Positions 18,783 to 27,157 of a stretch of DNA of 64,000 nucleotides are shown here, one piece after another. The DNA comes from CAVTWH01 sp963738365 (GTDB taxonomy: Bacteria > Actinomycetota > Actinomycetes > Mycobacteriales > Micromonosporaceae). Location: assembly GCA_963738365.1 (NCBI GenBank), contig CAVTWH010000010.1, positions 682,001-746,000 of the forward strand, given 5' to 3'. Every line of letters begins with the position of its first letter. Within the stretch, counting starts at the first letter, position 1. The translations under genes were made by a program, and so were the position numbers. The notes beneath the pieces were generated by a model, which was not told where the DNA came from, did no database searches, and worked only from the letters and a program-made list of their open reading frames with translations.

Positions 18783-20771
18783 GTGCCAACCTCGCCCCCG
18801 CCGCCGGTGAACCCGTCCGGCGACTCCCCGCGCGGCCGCGGCCGGATCCGGCGCCACCGGGCGCCGGCCGAGCGGCGCATCGACGCCCAGACACTCGCCG
18901 AGGCCGGTCGGCGGCGGCAGAGCCGCATCTTCGACCCGCGGCCGGACCCCGACGCGGCCCCCCGCCGGCACTTCATCGTCTGCGGCGACGACCCGCTCGC
19001 GCACCGGCTGGTGGAGGAGCTGGTGCTGCGCTACCACCGGCCGGTGACCGTGATCATGGCGTCCCGGCTGGCCAACCACGGGCCGCAGATCGCCGCCCTG
19101 GCCGGGGTCCGGGTGGTCGAGGCCGAGCGGCTGGACGCCGCCGCACTGAAAGCCGCCCGGATCGACAGCGCCGAGGCGCTCGCCCTGGTCCGCCAGGACG
19201 ACGTGGGCAACCTGCACGCCGCGCTACAGGCGCAGGAGCTCAACCCGCAGCTGCGGCTGGTGCTGCGGATGTTCAACACCAGTTTCGGGTACGCCATCCG
19301 CCGGCTGCTCAAGCACTGCCAGGTGCTCTCCGACGCGAGCATCGCGGCGCCCGCCTTCGTCGCCTCCGCACTGGGCGAGGTGGCCCCCAGCTACGTCCGG
19401 GTCCCCGGCCGGACCCTCTACGTCGCCCGCCGCACCGACGCCGCCCCGGGCACCGTGGTCTGCGGACTGGCCGACACCTCGGATCCGAACGAGCCGCTGC
19501 TGCTGCCGGCCGACGAGGCGCGCTGTGACCTGGTGCTGGCGGTGGCCACCGGGGCGCGGCTGGGCGCCGCGGCCGCCGAGATCGACGCCGGCGGCGGGGT
19601 CCGGCTGGACACCACGGCCAGCGGGACCAGTGTCACCCTGCCCGCCCGCCGGGTGCCGCTGGTCCGCCGGCCGCGCCTGGGACAGCGGCTGCGGCAGCTG
19701 GCCGCCCGGCTGTCGCCGACCCGGATCTTCGGCGTGCAGGCGGCCCGTACCCTGCGGATCGGCCTGCTCACCCTGCTCGCCGTGCTGGCCGCCGGCACGC
19801 TGCTGGTGCTGCTGCTGGACCGCAACCACCTGACGCTGTGGCAGGCGGCCTACACCACGGTGCTCAGCGTGGTCAGCGGCGCCAACCCGGACCTGCACCT
19901 GCCGGCCGGCGAGCAGGTGGTGCAGGCGGTGCTGGCGCTGGTCGGCATCGCCATGGTCCCGGTGATCACGGCGGCCGTGGTGGAGGCGGTGGTGAACGCC
20001 CGGCTGGCCCTGGAGTCCGGCCGGCTACGCGGCCCGATCCGCGAGCACGTGGTGGTGATCGGCCTCGGCAACGTGGGTACCCGGGTCATCCAGCACCTGC
20101 ACACCCTCGGCGTGGACGTGGTCGGCGTGGACCGCACCGACCAGGCGCGGGGCGCCACGCTCGCCCGGGAGCTGGGCATCCCGCTGATCCTCGGGGACGC
20201 CTCCCGGGAGGAGACGCTGCGCGAGGCGTCGCTGCAGTCGGCCCGCGCCCTGGTGGCCACCTCCACCGACGACGTGGTCAACCTGGAGGCGGCCATGCTC
20301 ACCCGGGCGGTCAACCCGGACGCCCGGGTGGTGCTCCGGCTCTTCGACGGCGACCTGGCCAACCGGGTGCAGAACGCGCTCGGGCAGATGACCTCCAAGA
20401 GCGTGTCGTTCCTGGCGGCGCCCGCGTTCGCCACCGCCATGCTGGAGCGCGAGGTGATCGGCACCATCCCGGTCAAGCGCCGGGTGCTGCTGCTCGCCGA
20501 CGTCCCCGCCGAGGAGGGCTCGCCGCTGGTCGGACGCAGCCTCGCCGAGGTGGAGTCGGGCGGCGGCGTCCGGGTGGTGGCCGTGGACGGCCAGAACCGG
20601 CCGGCGCAGGACACCGTGATCAGCCCCGGGCAGCGGCTGATCGTGGTGGCCACCCGGGAAGGACTCAGCCAGATGCTGGACGGCGCCCCGGAACCGGAGC
20701 CGACCAGGCCCCGGCCCAGTCCAGGGCGTAGCCGGCTCAGTCCGGCGCGGAGCGCTCCGTCCAGGGCGTAG
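18783..20771 (+). CDS. Two-TM potassium-channel-like protein with two RCK (TrkA-N) domains
   Basis: A 662-residue membrane protein predicted to move or gate ions under nucleotide control. The first TrkA-N/RCK domain (about 60-290) begins HFIVCGDDPLAHRLVEEL. A two-helix pore module (about 320-415) has TM1 IGLLTLLAVLAAGTLLVLLL, a pore-helix-like TLWQAAYTTVLSVVSGANPD, and TM2 VVQAVLALVGIAMVPVITAA. The second RCK domain (about 420-635) begins HVVVIGLGNVGTRVIQHL, a full GxGxxG Rossmann loop. The selectivity filter does not read TVGYG, so K+ selectivity is not assured. The overall plan recalls CASTOR/POLLUX-type channels. Start GTG 18783. The Pro/Arg-rich tail overlaps a 40-bp duplication. Confidence 0.82.
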   Translation: MPTSPPPPVNPSGDSPRGRGRIRRHRAPAERRIDAQTLAEAGRRRQSRIFDPRPDPDAAPRRHFIVCGDDPLAHRLVEELVLRYHRPVTVIMASRLANHGPQIAALAGVRVVEAERLDAAALKAARIDSAEALALVRQDDVGNLHAALQAQELNPQLRLVLRMFNTSFGYAIRRLLKHCQVLSDASIAAPAFVASALGEVAPSYVRVPGRTLYVARRTDAAPGTVVCGLADTSDPNEPLLLPADEARCDLVLAVATGARLGAAAAEIDAGGGVRLDTTASGTSVTLPARRVPLVRRPRLGQRLRQLAARLSPTRIFGVQAARTLRIGLLTLLAVLAAGTLLVLLLDRNHLTLWQAAYTTVLSVVSGANPDLHLPAGEQVVQAVLALVGIAMVPVITAAVVEAVVNARLALESGRLRGPIREHVVVIGLGNVGTRVIQHLHTLGVDVVGVDRTDQARGATLARELGIPLILGDASREETLREASLQSARALVATSTDDVVNLEAAMLTRAVNPDARVVLRLFDGDLANRVQNALGQMTSKSVSFLAAPAFATAMLEREVIGTIPVKRRVLLLADVPAEEGSPLVGRSLAEVESGGGVRVVAVDGQNRPAQDTVISPGQRLIVVATREGLSQMLDGAPEPEPTRPRPSPGRSRLSPARSAPSRA

Positions 20772-21970
20772 CCGAGGATGGCCTGCTCGTCAGGGCGGTG
20801 GGCGAGCACGTTGGCCAGGTAGGACTGGACCGCCGGGGCCAGGCCGACGTCCCGGCCGGCCGCCTCGGAGAGGTACCAGCGGTGCTCCATGATCTGGGTG
20901 AACAGCTCGGTCGGCTCCAACTTGCCGCGCAGGTCGGCCGGGACGGCCCGGACCACCGGCTCGAAGACCTCGGTCAACCAGCGGTGCGCGGCCTGCTGCT
21001 CGTCGTCCAGGTCGCTCTCGGCGCGATAGGTGTCCAGGTCGTTGAGGAGTGCCCGGGCCTGGTTCTCCTCGGCGTCCAGGCCGGTCAGGCGCATCAGCCG
21101 GCGGGTGTGGTGGCCGGCGTCGACCACCTTGGGGCGCACCCTATACCCGTTGTGGTTGGTGGACATTTGCAGCTCCTCGACGTCGAAGCCGAGTTCGTTC
21201 AGGCGCCGGATGCGCTTCTGCACGTGGTGGCGCACGTCGGTGTCGGACAGCTCCTGCTCGTAGGTGATCTCGTGCCAGAGCGTCTGGTACCGGCGGACCA
21301 CGTCCTCGCTGACCGCCTCCGGGTCGATGTCGGCGTGCAGCTGCCCGGCCGCCTCCAGGTCGAGCATCTCGCCGAAGATGTTCACCTGGGCGATCTCCAG
21401 GTCCTCGCCGCGCTGGCCGTTGGACAGGCTCGGGTGCAGCGCGCCGGTCTCGGCGTCGACGAGGTACGCGGCGAACGCGCCCGCGTCGCGCCGGAACAGC
21501 GTGTTGGACAGCGACACGTCGCCCCAGAAGAAGCCGGACAGGTGCATCCGGACCAGCAGCGCGGCGAGCGCGTCGAGCAGCCGGTTCATCGTCTCCGGGC
21601 GCAGCGTGTGGGAGAACAGCGCCCGGTACGGCAGGGAGAACTGCAGGTGCCGGGTGACCAGCACGGGCGCCAGCGGCTCGCCCTCGCCGTCGAGCCGGTC
21701 GGCGACGATGGCCACCGCCTCCACGCTCGGGGCGCCGATGCGTTCCAGCTGGCGGAGCAGGTCGTACTCGCGCTGGGCGATCTGCTCGACGGTCTCCTTG
21801 ACGGCGTAGACGGTACCGCCGAACCTGACGAACCGGACGATGTGCCGGGAGATGCCCTGCGGCAGGGCGACCAGCCGGTCGGCCGGCCACTCCTCCAGCG
21901 GAATGTCCCAGGGCAGGTCCAGCAGGGCCGGGTCGAAGAAGGCCGAAGTGATGCGCACGGCGACCAGCAT
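19850..21970 (-). CDS. DUF4032 protein (kinase-like), 3' end uncertain
   Basis: The conserved part is about 21970-20760. It starts ITSAFFDPALLDLPWDIPLEEWP and contains a kinase-like HLSGFFWGDVSLSNTLF (catalytic-loop-like D and N), then AYLVDAETGALHPSLSNGQR and the DUF4032 C-terminal region LNELGFDVEELQMSTNHNGYRV. The family is actinobacterial, with an LPS-kinase-like N-terminus and unknown substrate. After VLAHRPDEQAILGYALDG the frame stays open for about 900 bp on the strand opposite the channel gene, stopping only at 19850. That extension is almost certainly not native; a lost stop or indel near 20700-20760 is likelier. ATG 21970 or GTG 21958 may be the start. Confidence 0.7.
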   Translation of the reverse strand: MLVAVRITSAFFDPALLDLPWDIPLEEWPADRLVALPQGISRHIVRFVRFGGTVYAVKETVEQIAQREYDLLRQLERIGAPSVEAVAIVADRLDGEGEPLAPVLVTRHLQFSLPYRALFSHTLRPETMNRLLDALAALLVRMHLSGFFWGDVSLSNTLFRRDAGAFAAYLVDAETGALHPSLSNGQRGEDLEIAQVNIFGEMLDLEAAGQLHADIDPEAVSEDVVRRYQTLWHEITYEQELSDTDVRHHVQKRIRRLNELGFDVEELQMSTNHNGYRVRPKVVDAGHHTRRLMRLTGLDAEENQARALLNDLDTYRAESDLDDEQQAAHRWLTEVFEPVVRAVPADLRGKLEPTELFTQIMEHRWYLSEAAGRDVGLAPAVQSYLANVLAHRPDEQAILGYALDGALRAGLSRLRPGLGRGLVGSGSGAPSSIWLSPSRVATTISRCPGLITVSCAGRFWPSTATTRTPPPDSTSARLRPTSGEPSSAGTSASSSTRRLTGMVPITSRSSMAVANAGAARNDTLLEVICPSAFCTRLARSPSKSRSTTRASGLTARVSMAASRLTTSSVEVATRARADCSDASRSVSSREASPRISGMPSSRASVAPRAWSVRSTPTTSTPRVCRCWMTRVPTLPRPITTTCSRIGPRSRPDSRASRAFTTASTTAAVITGTMAMPTSASTACTTCSPAGRCRSGLAPLTTLSTVV
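20719..20774. repeat. 40-bp-period direct repeat at convergent gene ends
   Basis: GTCCAGGGCGTAGCCG is present at 20719-20734 and 20759-20774. The second copy contains the stop of the channel gene. The repeat sits exactly where the DUF4032 frame should end. Confidence 0.75.
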
Positions 21971-22034
21971 CCCAGGTACGGCTAGGGTGGCCTATCGGCC
22001 GCCGGTGCCGCGGACGGCCGGTCAGGGGGTGGGT

Positions 22035-22793
22035 GTGCGCAGGGTACGGCCGGCGGGCTGGTGGTTCGACGCGCTGCTGGTAGGCGTGTTCGTGCTGCTC
22101 ACCTCGGCGCTGTGGGCGGGCGTGCTGCTCGGCGTGGACACCGCCGTCCGGGACTGGTGTGACGCGCATCGCCCCGATGTCCTCCGCTGGCTGGCCATGG
22201 CCGGCAACCTGCTCGGCCAGGGCACCCCACAAACCCTGCTGTGCCTGGCCATCGCCCTGCTACGGGTGTGGAAGCGGCCGTGGCTGGGGATGGACTCGCG
22301 GGCCGACCAGCCGGCGCACCCGGTGGACCGGCTGCGCCGCTGGTGGCCGGTGCTGCTGGTAGTCGCCGCGTTCGTGCTGACCTTCTTCACCATCGGTCCG
22401 GTCAAGGTGTTCACCGACCGGGCCGGGCCGCACGCCGGTCAGGACGACCCGCCGGTGCTGCACCCGGAGCGGTTCGGCTCCGGCGGCCTGGAGTACCCGT
22501 CCGGCCACCTGGCCAACGCCGTGGTCTGGTACGGCGTCCTGGTCCTGCTGCTCAGCCCCTGGCTGCCGGTGCTGTGGCGGCGGGTGCTGCGGGTCGGGCC
22601 GCCGGCCGTGCTCGCGGTGACCACGGTGTACCTGGGCTACCACTGGCTCACCGACACGGTCGCCGGCATCGCCGTCGGCCTGTTCCTCGACCGCCTGCTG
22701 CACCGCGTCCCGTGGGACGCGCTCCCGCGCCGTCACCGGCAGCCCGATCCGGACGGCGCCGTGGTGCCGGCGGAGCAGCCGGGGCAGCGGTAG
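22035..22793 (+). CDS. PAP2-family phosphatase, membrane-bound
   Basis: A 252-residue multi-pass membrane lipid-phosphate phosphatase. Active-site motif 1 is KVFTDRAGP (K-x6-R-P-like, with A-G between R and P), motif 2 is YPSGHLAN, and motif 3 is GYHWLTDTVAG with the catalytic His and Asp. Five to six hydrophobic helices surround them. Possible substrates are phosphatidate, undecaprenyl pyrophosphate or similar. GTG 22035 was chosen for AGGGGG six bases upstream; the frame is open to GTG 21987. It is divergent from the DUF4032 gene, with starts less than 80 bp apart. Confidence 0.85.
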   Translation: MRRVRPAGWWFDALLVGVFVLLTSALWAGVLLGVDTAVRDWCDAHRPDVLRWLAMAGNLLGQGTPQTLLCLAIALLRVWKRPWLGMDSRADQPAHPVDRLRRWWPVLLVVAAFVLTFFTIGPVKVFTDRAGPHAGQDDPPVLHPERFGSGGLEYPSGHLANAVVWYGVLVLLLSPWLPVLWRRVLRVGPPAVLAVTTVYLGYHWLTDTVAGIAVGLFLDRLLHRVPWDALPRRHRQPDPDGAVVPAEQPGQR

Positions 22794-22817
22794 CCGCCGG
22801 GGCTGATGGCAGCGGAA

Positions 22818-23921
22818 TCAGTCGGTGGTGATCCAGGTGCCGGCCCGCATCACCCGGACGACGTTCAGGTCCTCGTCGAGTTCGACGAGGTCGGCGCGGC
22901 GGCCGGGGACGATCGCCCCGATGTCGTGGCGGCGCAGCGCGCGGGCCGGCGTGGCCGAGGCCATCGTCACCGCGTCGACCAGGGCGATCCCGGCGCCCAC
23001 GGCGCGGCGCAGGGCGGCGTCCATGGTGAGCGTGCTGCCGGCGATGGTGCCGCCGTCGACCAGCCGGGCGACGCCGTCGGCGACCTCGACCGCCAGCCCG
23101 CCCAGGGCGTACCGGCCGGGGGGCATGCCGGTGGCGTCGATGGCGTCGGTGACCAGGGCGGCCCGGTTGGCGCCGGTGGCGGTGGCGGCGAAGTGCAGGG
23201 TGCCGTCGTGCAGGTGGACGCCGTCGGCGACCAGTTCGCAGATCACCTCGTCGGAGCCGAGCAGGGCGAAGACGGCGCCCGGGTGCCGGTGGTGCGGCGG
23301 GGCCATGCCGTTGAAGACGTGGGTACCCACGCTGGCGCCAGCCTCGATGCCGGCCCGGGTCTGCTCCTAGCTGGCGTCGGTGTGCCCGATCGCGGCGAGT
23401 ACCCCGTGCGCCGCCAGTACCTCGATGGCCGCCAGCGCGCCGGGCAGTTCGGGGGCGATGGTCATCATGCGGACCAGGCCGTCCCCGGCGTCGAGCAGGC
23501 CCTCGAGCTCCCGGATGGAGGGCTCGCGCAGGTGGGCCGGGTTCTGTGCGCCGCAGCGGGCGTGCGACAGGTACGGCCCCTCGAAGTGGATGCCGCCGAG
23601 CACCCCCTCCTCGACCAGCGGGGCGAAGGCGTGGGTGGCGTCCAGCATCAGCTCGTACGGCGCGGAGACCAGGCTGGCCAGCAGCGTGGTGGTGCCGTGC
23701 CGCAGGTGGAAGGCGGCGGCGCCGCGGGCGGCGTCGGGGTCACCGGTGGTGAACGAGTACCCGCCGCCGCCGTGCACGTGCAGGTCCACGAAGCCGGGCA
23801 CGATCCAGTGGCGGCTGTGCAGGCGGGGGTCGTGGCGTACCTCGGCGATCCGGTCACCGGCCAGCTCGACCCGGCCCTCGACCACGCCGTCCGGCGTGAC
23901 CACCTGTCCGGCGACGCTCAT
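22818..23921 (-). pseudogene. nagA: N-acetylglucosamine-6-phosphate deacetylase with an in-frame amber codon
   Basis: Removes acetate from GlcNAc-6-phosphate in amino-sugar catabolism and wall recycling. An amidohydrolase of 368 codons with metal-site motifs in order: VDLHVHGGGG, HFEGPYLSHARCGAQNP, AAIGHTDAS, GTHVFNGMAP and the catalytic LVTDAIDATGMPPG. One TAG at 23369-23367 lies between HTDAS and EQTRAGIEAG. Both halves are in the same frame. Relatives usually have Tyr (TAC) there, so a single C-to-G change explains the stop. Its 3' half has no good independent start. It follows the ROK kinase on the same strand, 98 bp apart, and shares the DeoR-type control region. Confidence 0.88.
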
Positions 23922-24019
23922 CCCGGGACCCTCCGCTCCGCTGGTGTCTACGATCCTGCGTCGACCGGGCCGGGTGCGCCCGTCGGGCGGGGAAACGTCA
24001 CCCGCGCGCCGCCGGGCGT

Positions 24020-24964
24020 TCAGTGTGCGCCGGCCCGGAGCAGGTCGAGGGCGAGCAGGCCGGCGCCCAGGCAGCCGGCCTCGTCGCCGAGGGCCGCCCG
24101 GCGCAGCAGCGGTACCCGCTGGAAGGTGACCTTCCCGGCGAGCGCGGCGGCCAGCGGGTCGAGCAGCGCGGTACCCGCCTCGGCCAGGCCGCCGCCCACC
24201 ACGACCACCTCGGGGTCGTACAGGGTGACGCCGATGAGCAGGCCGTCGGCGAGCAGGTCGACGCTCTCCTCCCAGACCTCGCGGGCCAGCTCCTCCCCGG
24301 CGGCGGCGCGCTCGACGACGTCCCGGGCGCTGGCCGGCGAGCCGGCCCGGGCCGAGTAGCGGCGCCCGACCGCCCGGGCGGACACGTCCGCCTCCAGGCG
24401 GCCGGCGCCGCCGCAGCCGCAGCCGGTACCGCCGGGGCGGACCGTCACGTGGCCGATCTCACCGGCTGCGCCGTGCGCCCCGGCGAAGGTTCGACCGTCG
24501 ACGACGTGGGCGCCGGCGATGCCGGTACCGATGGCCAGGAAGAAGACGTGCCGGTACCCGCGGCCACCGCCGAGGCGCGCCTCGGCCAGCCCGCCGGCCC
24601 GCACGTCGTGGCCGAGCGCCACGGGCAGCCCGAGGCGCTCGCCGACCAGCGCGGCGACCGGGGTGTCCCGGAAACCGACGTTGGCCGACCAGGCGGCCAC
24701 GCCGGCCGCCTCGTCGACCACGCCGGGCACCACGACGCCGACGGCGCGCGGGGTCAGACCGTCGGCGCGGGCCTTGCCGGCCAGTCCTTCGGCGACCGCG
24801 AGGATGGTGTGCACTACCGCGTCGGGTCCGCGTTCGGCGCCGGTGGCGTGGCGTTCCGCGTGCACGATGGCGCCGGCCGGGTCGACCAGGGCGCATTTCA
24901 TGCCCGTACCCCCGACGTCGATGGCGACCACCACCTCGGCGGCGGCCGGCGACGGCGCGGTCAT
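24020..24964 (-). CDS. ROK-family sugar kinase (probable amino-sugar kinase)
   Basis: A 314-residue cytosolic kinase, probably phosphorylating GlcNAc or a related sugar for NagA. It starts with the ATP-binding VVVAIDVGGTGMKCALVD. The ROK signature region follows (GHDVRAGGLAEARLGGGRGY, FFLAIGTGIAGAHVVDG) with catalytic-type HD. The zinc site reads CGCGGAGRLE: the third cysteine of the usual CxCGxxGCxE is Arg, so metal binding may be altered. Start ATG 24964. Its ATG overlaps the stop of a possible 56-codon frame upstream. In operon with nagA. Confidence 0.9.
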   Translation of the reverse strand: MTAPSPAAAEVVVAIDVGGTGMKCALVDPAGAIVHAERHATGAERGPDAVVHTILAVAEGLAGKARADGLTPRAVGVVVPGVVDEAAGVAAWSANVGFRDTPVAALVGERLGLPVALGHDVRAGGLAEARLGGGRGYRHVFFLAIGTGIAGAHVVDGRTFAGAHGAAGEIGHVTVRPGGTGCGCGGAGRLEADVSARAVGRRYSARAGSPASARDVVERAAAGEELAREVWEESVDLLADGLLIGVTLYDPEVVVVGGGLAEAGTALLDPLAAALAGKVTFQRVPLLRRAALGDEAGCLGAGLLALDLLRAGAH

Positions 24965-25131
24965 ACCGGGCTGACCGGGCGAGGCGGCTGGCCCCGGTCG
25001 GGGCCGCGGCGCGCCGTGACGGCGGCCGATTTGCCGGGCTGGGGCAGGGCGCCGGACACGCCGAGGGTCGGGCGGACCGCTCGAGGCCGGCACTGCGGCC
25101 GGCTGGCGGTCTCCGCGACGACGTCGTTCAC
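24961..25131 (-). CDS. Possible small protein coupled to the ROK kinase
   Basis: A 56-codon frame starting GTG 25131 (VNDVVAETASRPQ) with GGGAG about eight bases upstream. Its TGA overlaps the kinase ATG (ATGA), a layout typical of translational coupling. It is rich in Pro and Arg and has no recognisable domain. It may be a real leader or small protein, or chance in GC-rich DNA. Confidence 0.3.
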   Translation of the reverse strand: MNDVVAETASRPQCRPRAVRPTLGVSGALPQPGKSAAVTARRGPDRGQPPRPVSPV

Positions 25132-25188
25132 GGCCAGAGCTCCCAGGTGTAGCTGGGCGGGTGCGCGTTGCGGCACGTAACCCGCTTG

Positions 25189-25319
25189 TTTCGCGCACCA
25201 TTGTGCAGGTCGGGTGCGGGAAGCCGCCAGGGGGGCCGCCATCATTTTCGCGCAGCGTACTCGACGTATGGGCGGTCTTTCGCGCATGATTGTGCAAAAC
25301 GGTTGTCAGATTCGCGCAC
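25189..25319. promoter_or_regulatory. Repeated operator-like sites between kinase/nagA and the DeoR regulator
   Basis: TTTCGCGCANNATTGTGCA occurs at 25189-25207 and 25278-25296, differing only in the two middle bases. The half-site TTTCGCGCA or TTCGCGCA also occurs at 25246 and 25311. The sites lie in the 370-bp divergent region, AT-richer than its surroundings. They are the obvious binding sites for the adjacent DeoR protein. Confidence 0.7.
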
Positions 25320-25332
25320 GGGGAGGGCTCCG

Positions 25333-26118
25333 GTGGACCGGTACGCGCGCTGGAACGCGCTCCTGGAACTGCTGACCGACAGCGGCCGGGTCAGCGTCGA
25401 GGACGCCGCCGAGCGCCTCGGCGTCTCGCAGGCCACCATCCGGCGCGACTTCGACCAGCTCGGCCAGCAGCAGATGATCACCCGTACCCGGGGCGGTGCG
25501 GTCGCCAACGGCGTCTCCTACGACCTGCCGCTGCGCTACAAGACCGCCAAGCACTCCGCCGAGAAGCAGCGCATCGGTACCGCCGCCGCAGCGCTGGTCT
25601 CCCCCGGCATGGTGGTGGCCCTCAACGGCGGTACCACCACCACCGAGGTGGCCCGGGCGCTCGCCGTCCGACCCGACCTCGCCTCCACCCCGGACGGCGC
25701 CCAGCTCACCGTGGTCACCAACGCCCTCAACATCGCCAACGAACTGCTGGTCCGCTCCCGCATGAAGATCGTCGTCACCGGTGGCGTGGTCCGCCCGCAG
25801 TCCTTCGAGCTGGTCGGCCCGCTGGCCGGCGGCATCCTGCGCGAAGTCACCCTGGACTTCGCCCTGCTCGGTGTCGACGCCATCGACGTGGCGCTCGGCG
25901 CCGCCGCGCACCACGAGGGCGAGGCGGCGATGAACGCGCTGATGGTGGCCCGGGCCAAGCGGGTGGTCATCATCGCCGACTCGTCCAAGCTGGGCGGGCA
26001 CGCGTTCGCCCGGATCTGCCCGATCGAACGGGTCAACACCCTGGTCACCGACGCCCAGGCCAGCGACGGTCAGGTCGCCGAATTCGAGCAGGCGGGCGTC
26101 ACCGTCATCCGGGTGTAG
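25333..26118 (+). CDS. DeoR-family transcriptional regulator of amino-sugar use
   Basis: A 261-residue repressor. The N-terminal helix-turn-helix (ARWNALLELLTDSGRVSVEDA, then RLGVSQATIRRDFDQL) carries the DeoR signature. The C-terminal sugar-phosphate sensor domain has the isomerase-like motifs VVALNGGTTTTEVARAL, VVTNALNIANEL and LLGVDAIDVALGAAAHHEGEA. Phosphosugars such as GlcNAc-6-P are plausible effectors given the divergent kinase-nagA operon. GTG 25333 follows GGGAGG by six bases. Confidence 0.92.
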   Translation: MDRYARWNALLELLTDSGRVSVEDAAERLGVSQATIRRDFDQLGQQQMITRTRGGAVANGVSYDLPLRYKTAKHSAEKQRIGTAAAALVSPGMVVALNGGTTTTEVARALAVRPDLASTPDGAQLTVVTNALNIANELLVRSRMKIVVTGGVVRPQSFELVGPLAGGILREVTLDFALLGVDAIDVALGAAAHHEGEAAMNALMVARAKRVVIIADSSKLGGHAFARICPIERVNTLVTDAQASDGQVAEFEQAGVTVIRV

Positions 26119-26215
26119 CCGGCATCCGGGTGTAGCCGGCGAGCGCTGGTAGCGGTGGGGTGAACGGCAACTCGTCGGACGCGAGTGTCACAAGTCGCCG
26201 GTACGATCGGAGGCT

Positions 26216-26617
26216 ATGACGCCTCCCACCCCCCGGACCGCGTCGGCTCCCCACCTGATCCGCCCCCGGACGGACGACACGCCCCCGGTCGACCTCGACG
26301 ACGAGGTCGACACCGATGCGGCGGCCGAGCCCGACACCGCCGGCCCCCGCCCGCCCACCGCTACCGAAGCTCCCGAGCTGACCGAACGGGACCGCAGCAT
26401 CCTCGACTTCGAGCGCCAGTGGTGGCGCCACGCCGGGGCCAAGGAGCAGGCCATCCGCGACCAGTTCGCGCTCTCCTCCACCCGCTACTACCAGACGGTC
26501 AACGCGCTGCTGGACAACCCGGCCGCGCTCGCCTACGACCCGGTGCTGGTCCGGCGGCTGCGCCGGCTGCGCGCCACCCGGGCCCGGGCCCGCTCCGGCG
26601 CCCGCCGCAGCGCCTAA
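26216..26617 (+). CDS. DUF3263 protein
   Basis: 133 residues: an acidic disordered N-terminus (DDEVDTDAAAEPD), then the DUF3263 core ELTERDRSILDFERQWWRH, HAGAKEQAIRDQFALSSTRY and YYQTVNALLDNPAALAYDP, ending in an Arg-rich tail. The core has a helix-turn-helix look and is confined to actinobacteria; the function is unknown. ATG 26216 is preceded by GGAGG (26209-26213). A strong terminator follows at once. Confidence 0.9.
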   Translation: MTPPTPRTASAPHLIRPRTDDTPPVDLDDEVDTDAAAEPDTAGPRPPTATEAPELTERDRSILDFERQWWRHAGAKEQAIRDQFALSSTRYYQTVNALLDNPAALAYDPVLVRRLRRLRATRARARSGARRSA

Positions 26618-26623
26618 CGTCGC

Positions 26624-26655
26624 GCGCGGCCGACGGGGCGTCCCGTCGGCCGCGC
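26624..26655. terminator. Bidirectional stem-loop terminator
   Basis: A 14-bp perfect stem (26624-26637 with 26642-26655) with loop GCGT, between the DUF3263 stop and the convergent exported-protein remnant. Confidence 0.75.
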
Positions 26656-26667
26656 AGGCGTCACCGG

Positions 26668-27103
26668 TCAGCCGGCGACCGCGAACACGTACCAGTTCGA
26701 GTAGTCGCTCAACGTGCCGTCGGCCTGCACCGCGTACACCACGAAAGTAGACGTTCCCGGCGCGTCCGGCGCCCAGGTGACCTGGGGGTGCCGTCCGACC
26801 GGCCGGGACGAACTGGGTCGGGCCGTCATTCACCGAGCACCGGCAACCCTGCAGGTTGAGGAGCTGGTTACCGGCGGGCGGGCTGAAGGTGAACGTGTCG
26901 GCCAGCCGTCCGGCCACCGCAGAGGTGACGTGGGCGCCCACGAACGCGGAGACGTCGAAGGTGGCGTACACCCGCGAGGTGTGCGCCACCCCGGCGGCGT
27001 CGGTGTGCGTATCGATGGGCAGGTCGACCTGTCCGGTCGCCGGACAGGCGGTGCCCGGGTGGCCGAGTCGGTCCGGCCGAGCTGGACGGCCGGTGCGTAG
27101 TCG
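26668..27103 (-). pseudogene. Remnant of an exported protein (5' end missing, frameshifted)
   Basis: The minus strand codes for beta-sandwich-like sequence: SRVYATFDVSAFVGAHVTS, then LADTFTFSPPAGNQLLNLQG, then after a frame change WAPDAPGTSTFVVYAVQADG and a proper end SNWYVFAVAG-stop at 26668. Upstream, STNDYAPAVQLGRTDSAT appears in another frame and then stops. There is no start codon or signal peptide before the neighbouring GDPD gene begins, so the 5' part is lost. It resembles the carbohydrate- or surface-associated repeat domains of secreted actinobacterial proteins. Confidence 0.55.
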
Positions 27104-27157
27104 TTGGTGGACCCGGTGCGTCAGAATTGTGATCGGATCAGGCGGAAGGTGGGCACC

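Noticed and set aside
19850..20690. Antisense coding over the channel gene as a real DUF4032 C-terminus
   Set aside because: The sequence is Ser/Thr/Arg-rich codon shadow of the opposite RCK domain, with no match to the family's usual end.
22818..23921. Two separate genes instead of one nagA
   Set aside because: Both parts are in the same frame and each holds only half of the amidohydrolase active site.
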